Below, piece by piece: positions 1-5,764 of a DNA stretch of 8,461 nucleotides; position 1 is the stretch's first letter, and each line of letters starts with the position of its first letter. Position numbers and translations under genes: made by a program. The DNA lies in NCBI GenBank assembly GCA_007129655.1, contig SKVC01000025.1:1-8461 (forward strand), written 5' to 3'. The DNA is from Thermoplasmata archaeon. Lineage in GTDB: Archaea; Thermoplasmatota; Thermoplasmata; Halarchaeoplasmatales; Halarchaeoplasmataceae. Below the pieces are notes generated by a model. That model did not search any database and was not told where the DNA came from. It saw nothing but the letters and a program-made list of their open reading frames with translations.

Positions 1-190
1 TAGGGTTCTCTATATCGTAAGGTCCTTTGAAAAAGTGATGCAAAAGCTCTTCACTGTCATCTCTATCGAGAAAGCCTACAACGTCATCGCAAGCGTTGAT
101 CTTCGCTTCCACAAAATCTACAAGGGTGTTGTCAAGATCAAAGATAACACCCTTTATCTGCTTATCCCGCTCTTCTTCAGCTTCCGACAT
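1..190 (-). CDS. HAD-superfamily hydrolase, N-terminal fragment (runs off the left edge)
   Basis: Only the first 63 residues are in the window. Residues 15-23 read VIFDLDNTL, the HAD motif I (DxDxT), with D18 as the nucleophile and D20 as the acid/base. The part after it (D25 to about P63) is helical and charged, as expected for the start of a cap domain. HAD enzymes of this kind are cytosolic Mg2+-dependent phosphatases or related phosphotransferases; the substrate cannot be told from this fragment. The ATG ending at 190 is well supported: an in-frame TGA lies six codons upstream, so no longer start exists, and a weak AAAGGA-like Shine-Dalgarno precedes it. It is divergent from the coiled-coil gene at 405. 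An open frame on the opposite strand over this region is non-coding. The family call is firm, the function open. Confidence 0.85.
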   Translation of the reverse strand, partial: MSEAEEERDKQIKGVIFDLDNTLVDFVEAKINACDDVVGFLDRDDSEELLHHFFKGPYDIENP

Positions 191-355
191 ATTTGTGATT
201 CCTTTTCAAGTTCGCACTTTTCGGTAACCACCATCAGTAAATCAGCTTTGTTGCTGGTTTACATGATAGATGTTGCCCATGTTTTCTCAAATATATGGAC
301 GATTAAAAAGTTTACCTACTCGGTACCGCTATCGATTTGATCAAAGAATGACACC

Positions 356-370
356 GGAAATACTTTATCT
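356..370 (+). promoter_or_regulatory. Possible archaeal BRE/TATA element for the coiled-coil gene
   Basis: GGAAA at 356-360 is followed by TACTTTATCT, resembling a purine-rich BRE next to a degenerate TATA box. A start of transcription about 25 nt downstream would fall just before the AGGAG at 391, giving a short leader that carries the ribosome binding site. The match to the TATA consensus is only partial. Confidence 0.3.
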
Positions 371-390
371 GTCTTAGACTATAAAGTTAA

Positions 391-395
391 AGGAG
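391..395 (+). promoter_or_regulatory. Shine-Dalgarno AGGAG that decides the start of the coiled-coil gene
   Basis: AGGAG at 391-395 abuts the in-frame ATG at 396, leaving no spacer. The same motif sits 9 nt before an in-frame GTG at 405, which is a normal distance. The pairing region may also extend into the ATG itself (GGAGATGA). GTG 405 is therefore preferred; using ATG 396 would only add MRD at the N terminus. Confidence 0.5.
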
Positions 396-404
396 ATGAG
401 AGAT

Positions 405-695
405 GTGAACCAAAAAGAAATAGATGCGTATGTGGAAAAGGCGTTGGCGAAGCTTGATGAATGGAAGGCTGAAATAGATAAAATCGAGGCGAAGGCGAAA
501 CAAACTAGTGCAGATACGAAGATTAAGTATCAAGAGCAGATAAAGTCGTTACGAGAAAAACGAGCGAACATGAAACATAAGCTCGACGTTATCAAGGAAG
601 TGGGCGAGGAGGAATGGGAAGAACTCAAGAAGGATGCAGATGAGATCGCCGGCTACTTGAAGAAAGAGTTGAAGGATCTAAGAACTAGAATGTGA
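405..695 (+). CDS. Small charged coiled-coil protein (Sll1863-like stress-protein type)
   Basis: The product has 96 residues (99 if ATG 396 is used). It is almost entirely Lys, Glu, Asp, Ala, Leu and Arg, with one long heptad-like stretch from about residue 5 to the C terminus. The pattern includes LDEWKAEIDKIEAKA, then IKYQEQIKSLREKR, then EEEWEELKKDADEIAGYLKKE. There is no cysteine, signal peptide or membrane segment, so it is probably a cytosolic helical hairpin or oligomer. The arrangement of a DEWxAEIDKLEAKA opening, an LREKR middle and a W-E-x-LK ending is familiar from short coiled-coil proteins widespread in bacteria and annotated as Sll1863-like stress proteins. That link is from memory of the family, and no biochemical role can be assigned. 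It stands alone on the plus strand, divergent from the HAD gene and tail to tail with the antiporter 34 bp downstream. Confidence 0.75.
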   Translation: MNQKEIDAYVEKALAKLDEWKAEIDKIEAKAKQTSADTKIKYQEQIKSLREKRANMKHKLDVIKEVGEEEWEELKKDADEIAGYLKKELKDLRTRM

Positions 696-729
696 ACCAT
701 CGTACTACGATTAGAGTTCGAGCCGAAAG

Positions 730-1908
730 CTACTTCACGTGTCTGATGAGGATCGACCCTATCACACTCATCACAAGAACATAGGAAACGGCAAAGGCGG
801 GGACGATTTCGGTGATCGCCGGTATCGCGTAGGGACCGACTGCTTCGGATGCCAGTGCTGCGATTATCAGTGAAAATTCTCCCCGGGTGATCATACCTAC
901 TCCGACACGGGTGGAACTGACATCGTCCATCTTGAAGAACTTAGCACCGTAGTAAGCGGTGAAAAATTTGTAGATCGATGATGATATAACCGTGAGGAAA
1001 AGTAAAGTTAGTATTCCCCAGAATAACATAGGGTTCGTTTTCATACCTATATAAAAAAAGAAAATACCGCCGAAAAGGTAACGTAAAGGATATAAAAAGC
1101 GTTGAAGTTTTGCCATGTGTTCGGTTCCACCGAAAGCCACTCCCACGAAAAATGCCGCTACCGCTTCGCTTATACCAAGAATGATGGCTACACCTGATAT
1201 GAGTGCGATGACACCTACCGCACGCAAAACGAAGGTTTCATCGGATGAAGTTTTTAGTAGCCTGTTAAAATATTCTGGTTTAAAATATAAAATAAAAACT
1301 AAAGAGATGATGAAAAGCATGGCCAGCCCCAAACTCTTTGCGATAGTATATATAGCTATTTCTCCACCGAGAAGAAGGGTTGATATGACGATCAGATAAA
1401 AAACTATCACGATGTCTTCAAACACCAGTCCTTCCAACATCTGTTGAGCTTCGGGTGTTGACTCCCAACCTAAGTCAAGCAGTGATTTACTGATTACGGC
1501 ACTGGAAGATATATACACTACTCCGCCTATCAAAAATGCTACCATTATATCCTGGAAAAAGAGATATCCGAGAAGCATTCCAGGTGCGAAATTGAGAAGA
1601 TCTATAGTTCCTATTAGAGTCATCCTGCCTCTATGTTTCAGAAGCTTCTTAATATTGAAGCTGAGACCCATGAAAAAAAGAAGGAACATTACACCCAAAT
1701 CACCGGCCAATTCGATGAACATCTCGGCCCGGGGAGTGTTTCCCACATAGAACTCCATGAATTTTCCGATGCCGTAAGGACCGAGTACGATGCCCGCCAG
1801 GATGAAAAACGGAATGTCAGACTCGTTAAAACGGTCGGTGAAACCTGCAATTATAGCTAAGGAAACTATGACTATGCCTAATTCCAAGAGTGCTACTTCT
1901 CCGATCAT
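730..1908 (-). CDS. CPA2/KefB-type Na+(K+)/H+ antiporter, membrane domain only
   Basis: This is a 392-residue polytopic membrane protein of the Na+/H+ exchanger fold (PF00999), with about 11-13 hydrophobic segments over its whole length. Family landmarks are LAGIVLGPYGIG (37-48), LLFFMGLSFNIKKL (76-89), EGLVFEDIVIVF (159-170) and TRGEFSLIIA (341-350). In the third, E164-D165 sits at the ion-binding position; the last is the counterpart of the KefB Q/RGGEF signature. GISEAVAAFFVGVAFG (245-260) matches another conserved helix. It should exchange protons for Na+ or K+ across the cytoplasmic membrane. There is no C-terminal RCK/TrkA-N domain and no TrkA-like gene beside it, so any nucleotide gating must come from elsewhere. 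The ATG at 1908 lacks a Shine-Dalgarno and follows an A/T tract, which suggests a leaderless mRNA. It is divergent from the pdh operon. Ion specificity is unknown. Confidence 0.9.
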   Translation of the reverse strand: MIGEVALLELGIVIVSLAIIAGFTDRFNESDIPFFILAGIVLGPYGIGKFMEFYVGNTPRAEMFIELAGDLGVMFLLFFMGLSFNIKKLLKHRGRMTLIGTIDLLNFAPGMLLGYLFFQDIMVAFLIGGVVYISSSAVISKSLLDLGWESTPEAQQMLEGLVFEDIVIVFYLIVISTLLLGGEIAIYTIAKSLGLAMLFIISLVFILYFKPEYFNRLLKTSSDETFVLRAVGVIALISGVAIILGISEAVAAFFVGVAFGGTEHMAKLQRFLYPLRYLFGGIFFFYIGMKTNPMLFWGILTLLFLTVISSSIYKFFTAYYGAKFFKMDDVSSTRVGVGMITRGEFSLIIAALASEAVGPYAIPAITEIVPAFAVSYVLVMSVIGSILIRHVK

Positions 1909-1919
1909 TTGAATCGACG

Positions 1920-1936
1920 TTATTTTTTTTTATTAC
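1920..1936 (-). promoter_or_regulatory. A/T tract in TATA-box position for the antiporter
   Basis: Read on the minus strand this is TAATA followed by a run of nine A's and TA. It covers roughly 12 to 28 nt before the ATG at 1908, where a TATA box would sit for a leaderless transcript. No Shine-Dalgarno occurs between it and the ATG, which agrees with that reading. The same tract on the plus strand is a T run, but no plus-strand gene ends there. Confidence 0.3.
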
Positions 1937-1961
1937 TGGATTAGAGGGGGTATCGGGAGTT

Positions 1962-1972
1962 CATATAATATG
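1962..1972. promoter_or_regulatory. Perfect 11-bp palindrome CATATAATATG in the divergent promoter region
   Basis: Two 5-bp arms, CATAT and ATATG, flank a single central A. It lies almost midway between the antiporter start (53 bp away) and the pdhA start (56 bp away). A site here could bind a dimeric regulator acting on both genes, or could simply be an AT-rich promoter element. The symmetry does not extend into the flanks. Confidence 0.25.
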
Positions 1973-1990
1973 CTTTACGTTACCGCAGCG

Positions 1991-2006
1991 AATATTTTTT
2001 ATCATA
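1991..2006 (+). promoter_or_regulatory. TATA-like promoter of the pdh operon (leaderless mRNA likely)
   Basis: AATATTTTTTATCATA ends about 22 nt before the ATG at 2029 and is centred near -30, preceded by GCAGCGAAT as a possible BRE. No Shine-Dalgarno lies between it and the ATG. This spacing places transcription start at or within a few bases of the start codon, a common arrangement for first genes of archaeal operons. Confidence 0.45.
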
Positions 2007-2028
2007 GCTTGATATCAATGCGATTAAC

Positions 2029-3462
2029 ATGCCTGCAAAACGCATAAGCGAACATCCCGTTTTGGAATTTCAGCGAGGCGAGAAATTCTTTTTCGATTTC
2101 GAAGGGAAGAAGATACCCGCGTACCCCGGCGATACCATAGCTGCTGCACTCTACGCACAAGGACTACAAAAGTTTACCGAGAGTAAACTGTTGAAAAGAC
2201 CTAGGGGATTTTTTTGTGCGATAGGCAAATGTTCGTCCTGTATAATGAGGGTGAACGGAGTACCGCATGTGAGATCGTGCATCACATTAGCTGAAGAGGG
2301 GATGAAGGTTGAACGGCAGAGCGCCATGCCGGATTTTCCGGATGTTGCACTACCGTGCACACCGGTGAACGAACACAAAATCGAGATCGCCGTGATAGGC
2401 GGAGGCCCTGCAGGACTCTCCGCTGCCATAGTAGCGGCAAATAACGGCGCCGACGTTCATCTATTCGATGAGAACGCTAACCTGGGCGGACAGCTGGTTA
2501 AGCAGACACATCAGTTCTTCGGAAGGTACGAAGAGCACGCCGGTACCAGAGGTGTTGATATCGGTAAGGCGCTGGCAGAAGAAGCACATGAAGCCGGGGT
2601 CAAGATACATAGCGATTCAACTGTGTTAGGATACTATCCGGAGATGACGGTAACCGTGGATTCCAGCAACTCTCTGGAAATATACAGATGCAAAGGAATA
2701 GTGTACGCAACCGGAGCCACCGAGAATTTTTTAGCCTTTGAGAACAACGACTTACCGGGGATATACGGTGCAGGAGGGGTACAGACATTGATGAACGAAT
2801 ACGGTGTTACTCCCGGGGACAAAGTGCTGATGATAGGCGCCGGTAACGTGGGATTGATCGTAAGTTACCAGTTGATACAGGCCGGTGTCGAAGTGGTTGA
2901 AGTACTGGAAGCTCTTCCTAAGGTTGGAGGATACCAGGTACACGCATCTAAACTGCGAAGAGCCGGTGTACCCATAAGTACCAGACACAGTATAATTAAA
3001 GCCATAGGAACAGAAAAAGTCGAAGGCGCCGTCGTTCAGGGATTGGACGATGATTGGAAACCGATAGATGGAACGGAGAGAACCGTGGAGTGCGATATAA
3101 TCTGCATCGCCGTAGGACTGCAGCCGGATAATCACTTCCTACGGCTGGCGGGTTGTGAAACTAAACATGTGCCGGAACTGGGTGGTATCGTACCACTACG
3201 GAATGAATATCTGGAAACAACGGTATCCAACCTTTTCATCGCCGGAGATTCGGCGGGTATAGAAGAGGCAACGGTAGCGATCCTGGAAGGAAAGCTGGCC
3301 GGTGCGGCTATCACTGAGAAGATCAAGGGTCCTTCTTCGGAATTAACTACCATTAAAGAAAAAGCGATCCTAGGCATAAACGATATGAGAGAAGGGCCGT
3401 ACGGTAAAAGATCGAAGAAAGGGGTAAATCTGTGTACCTTCGAAGGGGGATGCATAGGATGA
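2029..3462 (+). CDS. pdhA: PDH1-type amino acid dehydrogenase, alpha subunit ([2Fe-2S], FAD, NAD(P)-fold)
   Basis: The 477-residue cytosolic flavoprotein has two parts. Residues 12-100 form a ferredoxin-like HcnA/Fer2_4 domain whose cluster ligands read C63-x4-C68-x2-C71-x12-C84. Residues 117-435 form a pyridine-nucleotide-disulfide oxidoreductase fold. Its FAD motif is GGGPAG at 124-129, a second dinucleotide motif is GAGNVG at 270-275, and the closing FAD motif is FIAGDSAG at 403-410. This matches the alpha subunit of archaeal dye-linked L-proline dehydrogenase PDH1 and its relatives in sarcosine oxidase, D-hydroxyproline dehydrogenase and octopine oxidase. In those complexes it passes electrons from the beta flavin and can act on NADH. 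It is the first gene of four, and its TGA overlaps the pdhF start. The C-terminal tail carries two further cysteines, C469 and C475. The family is secure; the substrate of the complex is inferred. Confidence 0.88.
   Translation: MPAKRISEHPVLEFQRGEKFFFDFEGKKIPAYPGDTIAAALYAQGLQKFTESKLLKRPRGFFCAIGKCSSCIMRVNGVPHVRSCITLAEEGMKVERQSAMPDFPDVALPCTPVNEHKIEIAVIGGGPAGLSAAIVAANNGADVHLFDENANLGGQLVKQTHQFFGRYEEHAGTRGVDIGKALAEEAHEAGVKIHSDSTVLGYYPEMTVTVDSSNSLEIYRCKGIVYATGATENFLAFENNDLPGIYGAGGVQTLMNEYGVTPGDKVLMIGAGNVGLIVSYQLIQAGVEVVEVLEALPKVGGYQVHASKLRRAGVPISTRHSIIKAIGTEKVEGAVVQGLDDDWKPIDGTERTVECDIICIAVGLQPDNHFLRLAGCETKHVPELGGIVPLRNEYLETTVSNLFIAGDSAGIEEATVAILEGKLAGAAITEKIKGPSSELTTIKEKAILGINDMREGPYGKRSKKGVNLCTFEGGCIG
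3443..3449 (+). promoter_or_regulatory. Shine-Dalgarno AAGGGGG that sets the pdhF start
   Basis: The motif lies inside the end of pdhA. It abuts an in-frame ATG at 3450 but sits 9 nt before the ATG at 3459, which also forms the ATGA overlap with the pdhA stop. The start at 3459 is therefore preferred over 3450 and over the in-frame GTG at 3432. Confidence 0.55.
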
Positions 3463-3932
3463 CGGGCTACGAGAGAACCGGTGTCTTAGACAATAACCAC
3501 ATCAAAAAACCATCCAAGGAACGGCTTGAACGGGGACCGGTAGTCATCATAGAGTGTGTGGAGAATATTCCATGTAATCCGTGTGTTGAGGTATGCCCGA
3601 TATCCGCGATCGGTATGGAGGACATCAACGACACTCCGGATGTAAATCTAGACGGATGCACCGGTTGTGCATTGTGCGTCACCGAATGCCCTGGGCTGGC
3701 TATCTTCGTTATAGATTGCAGTGAAGACGATGGATGCCTGGTAACCGTGCCTTACGAGTACTTGCCGGTTCCAAAGAAGGGTGAAGTGGTGACAGCGTTG
3801 GACAGAGAAGGAAACGATATGGGCGATGCAGAGGTCATCCGTATAAGAGAATCGGGAATGACCTACGCAGTAACGCTGGAAGTGGAGAAAGATAAGATAT
3901 GGGATGTACGGGGCCTGAAGGTGAAAAAATGA
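3459..3932 (+). CDS. pdhF: Ferredoxin-like electron-transfer subunit with two [4Fe-4S] sites (PdhF-like)
   Basis: The 157-residue soluble protein has two cysteine sets near its middle: C33-x5-C39-x2-C42-x3-C46-P and C67-x2-C70-x2-C73-x3-C77-P. The second is a textbook [4Fe-4S] motif. The first has its leading cysteine displaced in the phrase ECVENIPCNPC, a variant I associate with ferredoxin subunits of this oxidoreductase family. Two more cysteines follow at 87 and 93. Residues 95-157 carry no cysteine and look like a small beta-rich domain. The role is to relay electrons within the complex or out to an acceptor. The size, about 17 kDa, and the position second in the operon fit the gamma subunit (pdhF) of Thermococcus PDH1. 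Start and stop both sit in 4-nt ATGA overlaps with neighbours, so it should be translationally coupled. Confidence 0.85.
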   Translation: MTGYERTGVLDNNHIKKPSKERLERGPVVIIECVENIPCNPCVEVCPISAIGMEDINDTPDVNLDGCTGCALCVTECPGLAIFVIDCSEDDGCLVTVPYEYLPVPKKGEVVTALDREGNDMGDAEVIRIRESGMTYAVTLEVEKDKIWDVRGLKVKK

Positions 3933-4195
3933 CTGTTATCGTGTGTAGATGTGAAGATATCACCGAAGAGGACATCTTGGCTGCTATCGAAGACGGTTAC
4001 TGCGAAATTGAGATACTTAAACGACATCTCAGGATCGGTATGGGGCCCTGTCAGGGAAAGACATGTATTTCTCTTCTGGAACGTATATTAAAGAGAGAGC
4101 TTGGAACATCATCAGATAAGATCGGAAGACCCACTGCTAGACCACCTTCGAGACAGGTATCTTTTGCCATACTGGCAGGTGATGACCATGAATGA
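3929..4195 (+). CDS. pdhX: BFD-like [2Fe-2S] subunit (PdhX-like)
   Basis: The 88-residue protein has the bacterioferritin-associated-ferredoxin arrangement: C6-x-C8 at the N terminus and C41-x4-C46 in GMGPCQGKTC (residues 37-46). These four cysteines should hold one [2Fe-2S] cluster. The tail IGRPTARPPSRQVSFAILAG (65-84) resembles the RPPxRPVP segment that follows the BFD domain in SoxA and hydroxyproline dehydrogenase alpha subunits. This gene is thus the stand-alone form of a domain fused to the alpha subunit in those enzymes. It corresponds to the delta subunit of Thermococcus PDH1, about 8 kDa. The ATG at 3929 overlaps the pdhF TGA as ATGA and follows AAGGTGA at 3918-3924 by 4 nt. An in-frame upstream ATG at 3899 lies deep in pdhF and is not preferred. 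Confidence 0.85.
   Translation: MTVIVCRCEDITEEDILAAIEDGYCEIEILKRHLRIGMGPCQGKTCISLLERILKRELGTSSDKIGRPTARPPSRQVSFAILAGDDHE
4177..4183 (+). promoter_or_regulatory. Shine-Dalgarno AGGTGAT that sets the pdhB start
   Basis: AGGTGAT overlaps the in-frame ATG at 4182 but lies 4 nt before the ATG at 4188, nearly the spacing seen for pdhX. The start at 4188 is therefore chosen. The alternative at 4182 adds two residues, and the longer open frame reaching back to 4101 lies within pdhX and has no conserved content. Confidence 0.5.
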
Positions 4196-5333
4196 GAAGG
4201 CCGGAGTGGTGATAATAGGTGGCGGTATCAACGGCGTCGGTATTGCATACAATCTGGCGAAGAAAGGGTACACCGACGTAGTGGTACTGGAAAAGGATTA
4301 CCTGGGAAGCGGCGCATCGGGAAGGAACGGTGGAGGTATCAGGCAGCAGTGGAGTACACGCGAAAATATCGAGCTGGCCATAGAGAGTACAAAGATGTTC
4401 GAAAAATTACATGAAGAACTGGATACCGAGTTCGAATTTATACAGGGTGGCTATCTTGTTCTGGCATTCACCGATGAAGAAATTACTCAGTTCAAAAAGA
4501 ACGTTAAATTACAGAACGAACTCGGATTGAATTCTGTTTACATCTCGCCGGAGGAAGCTAAGGAGATAGTTCCGAAATTGAATATTTTGAAAGTGAAGGG
4601 GGCGACATTCAACGGAACCGATGGGATCATCTATCCGTTTCCGGTTGTTTACGGTTATGCAAGAGCTGCTAGGAAAATGGGTGTGGATATCAGGGAACAC
4701 ACCACTGTAACGGATATCGTCACCGATGGAAAAGAGATAACGGCGGTAAAAACTGACAAAGGAATCATCGAAACGGACACCGTGGTTAACGCCGCAGGCG
4801 GATGGTCAACGGAGATCGCGAAGATGGCAGGAGTAGAGTTGCCGAACAGACCATACAGACACGAGATCATGGTTACCGAACCCTTCGCACACTTCCTGGA
4901 TCCCATGATCATATCGTTCCATCACGGTATCTACTTCAACCAGGCGGCCCACGGCAACATCGTAGGCGGCATAGGAAATCCGAAAGAATATCCCGGGATA
5001 AACCAGCGGGCATCACTGTGGTTCCTGAGGACCATGGCCAAGACCCTTGTGGAATTCATACCTAATTTTAGTGCGGTAAATATGATACGGCAGTGGGCGG
5101 GATTGTACGATACCACCCCGGATGCTCAGCCCATACTCGGCGAGGTACCGGAGGTCGACAGATTCTTCCAGGTGAACGGATTCAGCGGCCACGGTTTTAT
5201 GGTTTCTCCAGTGGTAGACAAGGTAACGGCGGAGTTGATACTCGGTGAAACTCCCTCTATGAACATCGATCGGTTGAAGGTCACCCGTTTTGAAGGAATG
5301 GACCTGGAAAAGGAGTATTCGGTAGTCGGTTAG
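4188..5333 (+). CDS. pdhB: PDH1-type FAD-dependent dehydrogenase, catalytic beta subunit (probable L-proline dehydrogenase)
   Basis: The 381-residue protein has the D-amino-acid-oxidase/SoxB fold. The dinucleotide motif GGGINGVG at 11-18 binds the FAD ADP moiety, and E35 at the end of beta-2 should hold the ribose. LGSGASGRNGGGIRQQW (39-55) is the flavin-contacting segment of this family. WAGLYDTTPDAQPILGE (303-319) and NGFSGHGFMVSPVV (330-343) are C-terminal signatures shared by PDH1 beta, sarcosine oxidase beta and hydroxyproline dehydrogenase beta. It should oxidise a secondary amino acid; L-proline to pyrroline-5-carboxylate is the best guess because gene order and subunit sizes match archaeal PDH1. 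D-hydroxyproline, sarcosine or an opine are alternatives. It overlaps pdhX by 8 nt and is the last operon gene. No P5C dehydrogenase lies nearby. Its TAG overlaps the stop of the MaoC remnant on the other strand. Confidence 0.87.
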   Translation: MNEKAGVVIIGGGINGVGIAYNLAKKGYTDVVVLEKDYLGSGASGRNGGGIRQQWSTRENIELAIESTKMFEKLHEELDTEFEFIQGGYLVLAFTDEEITQFKKNVKLQNELGLNSVYISPEEAKEIVPKLNILKVKGATFNGTDGIIYPFPVVYGYARAARKMGVDIREHTTVTDIVTDGKEITAVKTDKGIIETDTVVNAAGGWSTEIAKMAGVELPNRPYRHEIMVTEPFAHFLDPMIISFHHGIYFNQAAHGNIVGGIGNPKEYPGINQRASLWFLRTMAKTLVEFIPNFSAVNMIRQWAGLYDTTPDAQPILGEVPEVDRFFQVNGFSGHGFMVSPVVDKVTAELILGETPSMNIDRLKVTRFEGMDLEKEYSVVG

Positions 5334-5494
5334 GGTATTTCCACGTCTACATACTCTACCAGTACAACAGCCCTGCCTTCAACCACGGTGACTCCTTCCT
5401 GGTTGATACAATCCGTTCTCAGGGTGACGATAGGTTTGTCCTTCCTTATATCTAAAACCTCGACCGCCGCGACGGCAGGATAAAGATGTTCCAG
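5330..5494 (-). pseudogene. MaoC-like (hot-dog fold) dehydratase, C-terminal remnant
   Basis: The minus strand encodes 54 open codons between a TAA at 5495-5497 and a TAA at 5330-5332. The frame has no ATG or GTG before residue 37. The text includes VEVLDIRKDKPIVTLRTDC (11-29), then NQEGVTVVEGRAVVLVEYV (31-49). This is the familiar end of MaoC-type enoyl-CoA hydratase/dehydratase domains, where a strand with D-K-P-I-V-T-L-R-T is followed by NQ-x-G-x-x-V-x-x-G-x-A. The catalytic Asp/His part, which lies further N-terminal, is absent. The frame is interrupted exactly where the adjacent membrane-protein gene ends, so this is most likely the 3' stub of a gene whose 5' part was lost in a rearrangement. 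It ends tail to tail with pdhB, sharing 4 bp. The family call is from pattern recognition, not a search. Confidence 0.65.
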
Positions 5495-5764
5495 TTAATC
5501 CGCATCGAAGGGTTTGAAGAGAACGGATAGAGCAAGAGAGATGAACAAAATAGGTAAACCGATCATCGACAATACTATGGAATCTATTTGGCCATATTCT
5601 ATAAAGGTATAGATAGCTATCGCGATACCCACGAAAAGAAAGATGGACATGAAATAGATCACGAACAGGGCATCCTTCCGATCATACAAAAAATTCTTAT
5701 TATATCGGTGTCCAAACAAAAATATCAATATCGAAAGAACTACTATAGAGATATAAGGAAACAT
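5495..5764 (-). CDS. Small membrane protein, three predicted helices
   Basis: The 89-residue protein has hydrophobic segments at about 3-17, 32-54 and 62-83. A basic loop, HRYNKNFLYDRKD (19-31), lies between the first two. I do not recognise a family. The ATG at 5764 immediately follows the stop codon of the upstream gene with no spacer, so the two are almost certainly co-transcribed and translationally coupled. GAGATGTGA just before the ATG could serve as a weak ribosome binding site. The layout and the K-D followed by I-Y in loop and helix 2 resemble the upstream neighbour, which suggests a distant duplication. The TAA stop is also where the MaoC remnant begins in the same frame, so the C terminus FKPFDAD may have been created or truncated by that junction. 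Function is unknown. Confidence 0.7.
   Translation of the reverse strand: MFPYISIVVLSILIFLFGHRYNKNFLYDRKDALFVIYFMSIFLFVGIAIAIYTFIEYGQIDSIVLSMIGLPILFISLALSVLFKPFDAD

Noticed and set aside
35..340. Open frame of about 100 codons on the plus strand at the left edge
   Set aside because: It lies opposite the HAD gene, whose motif I is clear, and its translation shows no family pattern.
1115..1860. Plus-strand open frames inside the antiporter gene
   Set aside because: They are antisense to a well-supported transporter and their translations look random.
1920..1936. T run as a plus-strand terminator
   Set aside because: No plus-strand gene ends nearby; the tract sits in promoter position for the minus-strand antiporter.
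2151..3455. Several minus-strand open frames across pdhA
   Set aside because: They are antisense frames of a clear flavoprotein gene with intact cofactor motifs.
3432..3458. Longer pdhF starting at GTG 3432 or ATG 3450
   Set aside because: The ATG at 3459 has a Shine-Dalgarno at 9 nt and makes the ATGA overlap repeated at the next junction.
4101..4187. Longer pdhB reaching back into pdhX
   Set aside because: The extra residues lack conservation-like content, and the flavin-binding strand begins right after ATG 4188.
2029..5333. Classical heterotetrameric sarcosine oxidase
   Set aside because: No gene for the gamma (SoxG) folate-type subunit is present, the BFD domain is a separate gene, and a 2x[4Fe-4S] ferredoxin subunit is included, which fits PDH1 better.
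5330..5494. MaoC stretch as a functional small gene
   Set aside because: It has no usable start, is preceded in frame by TAA, and lacks the catalytic half of the fold.
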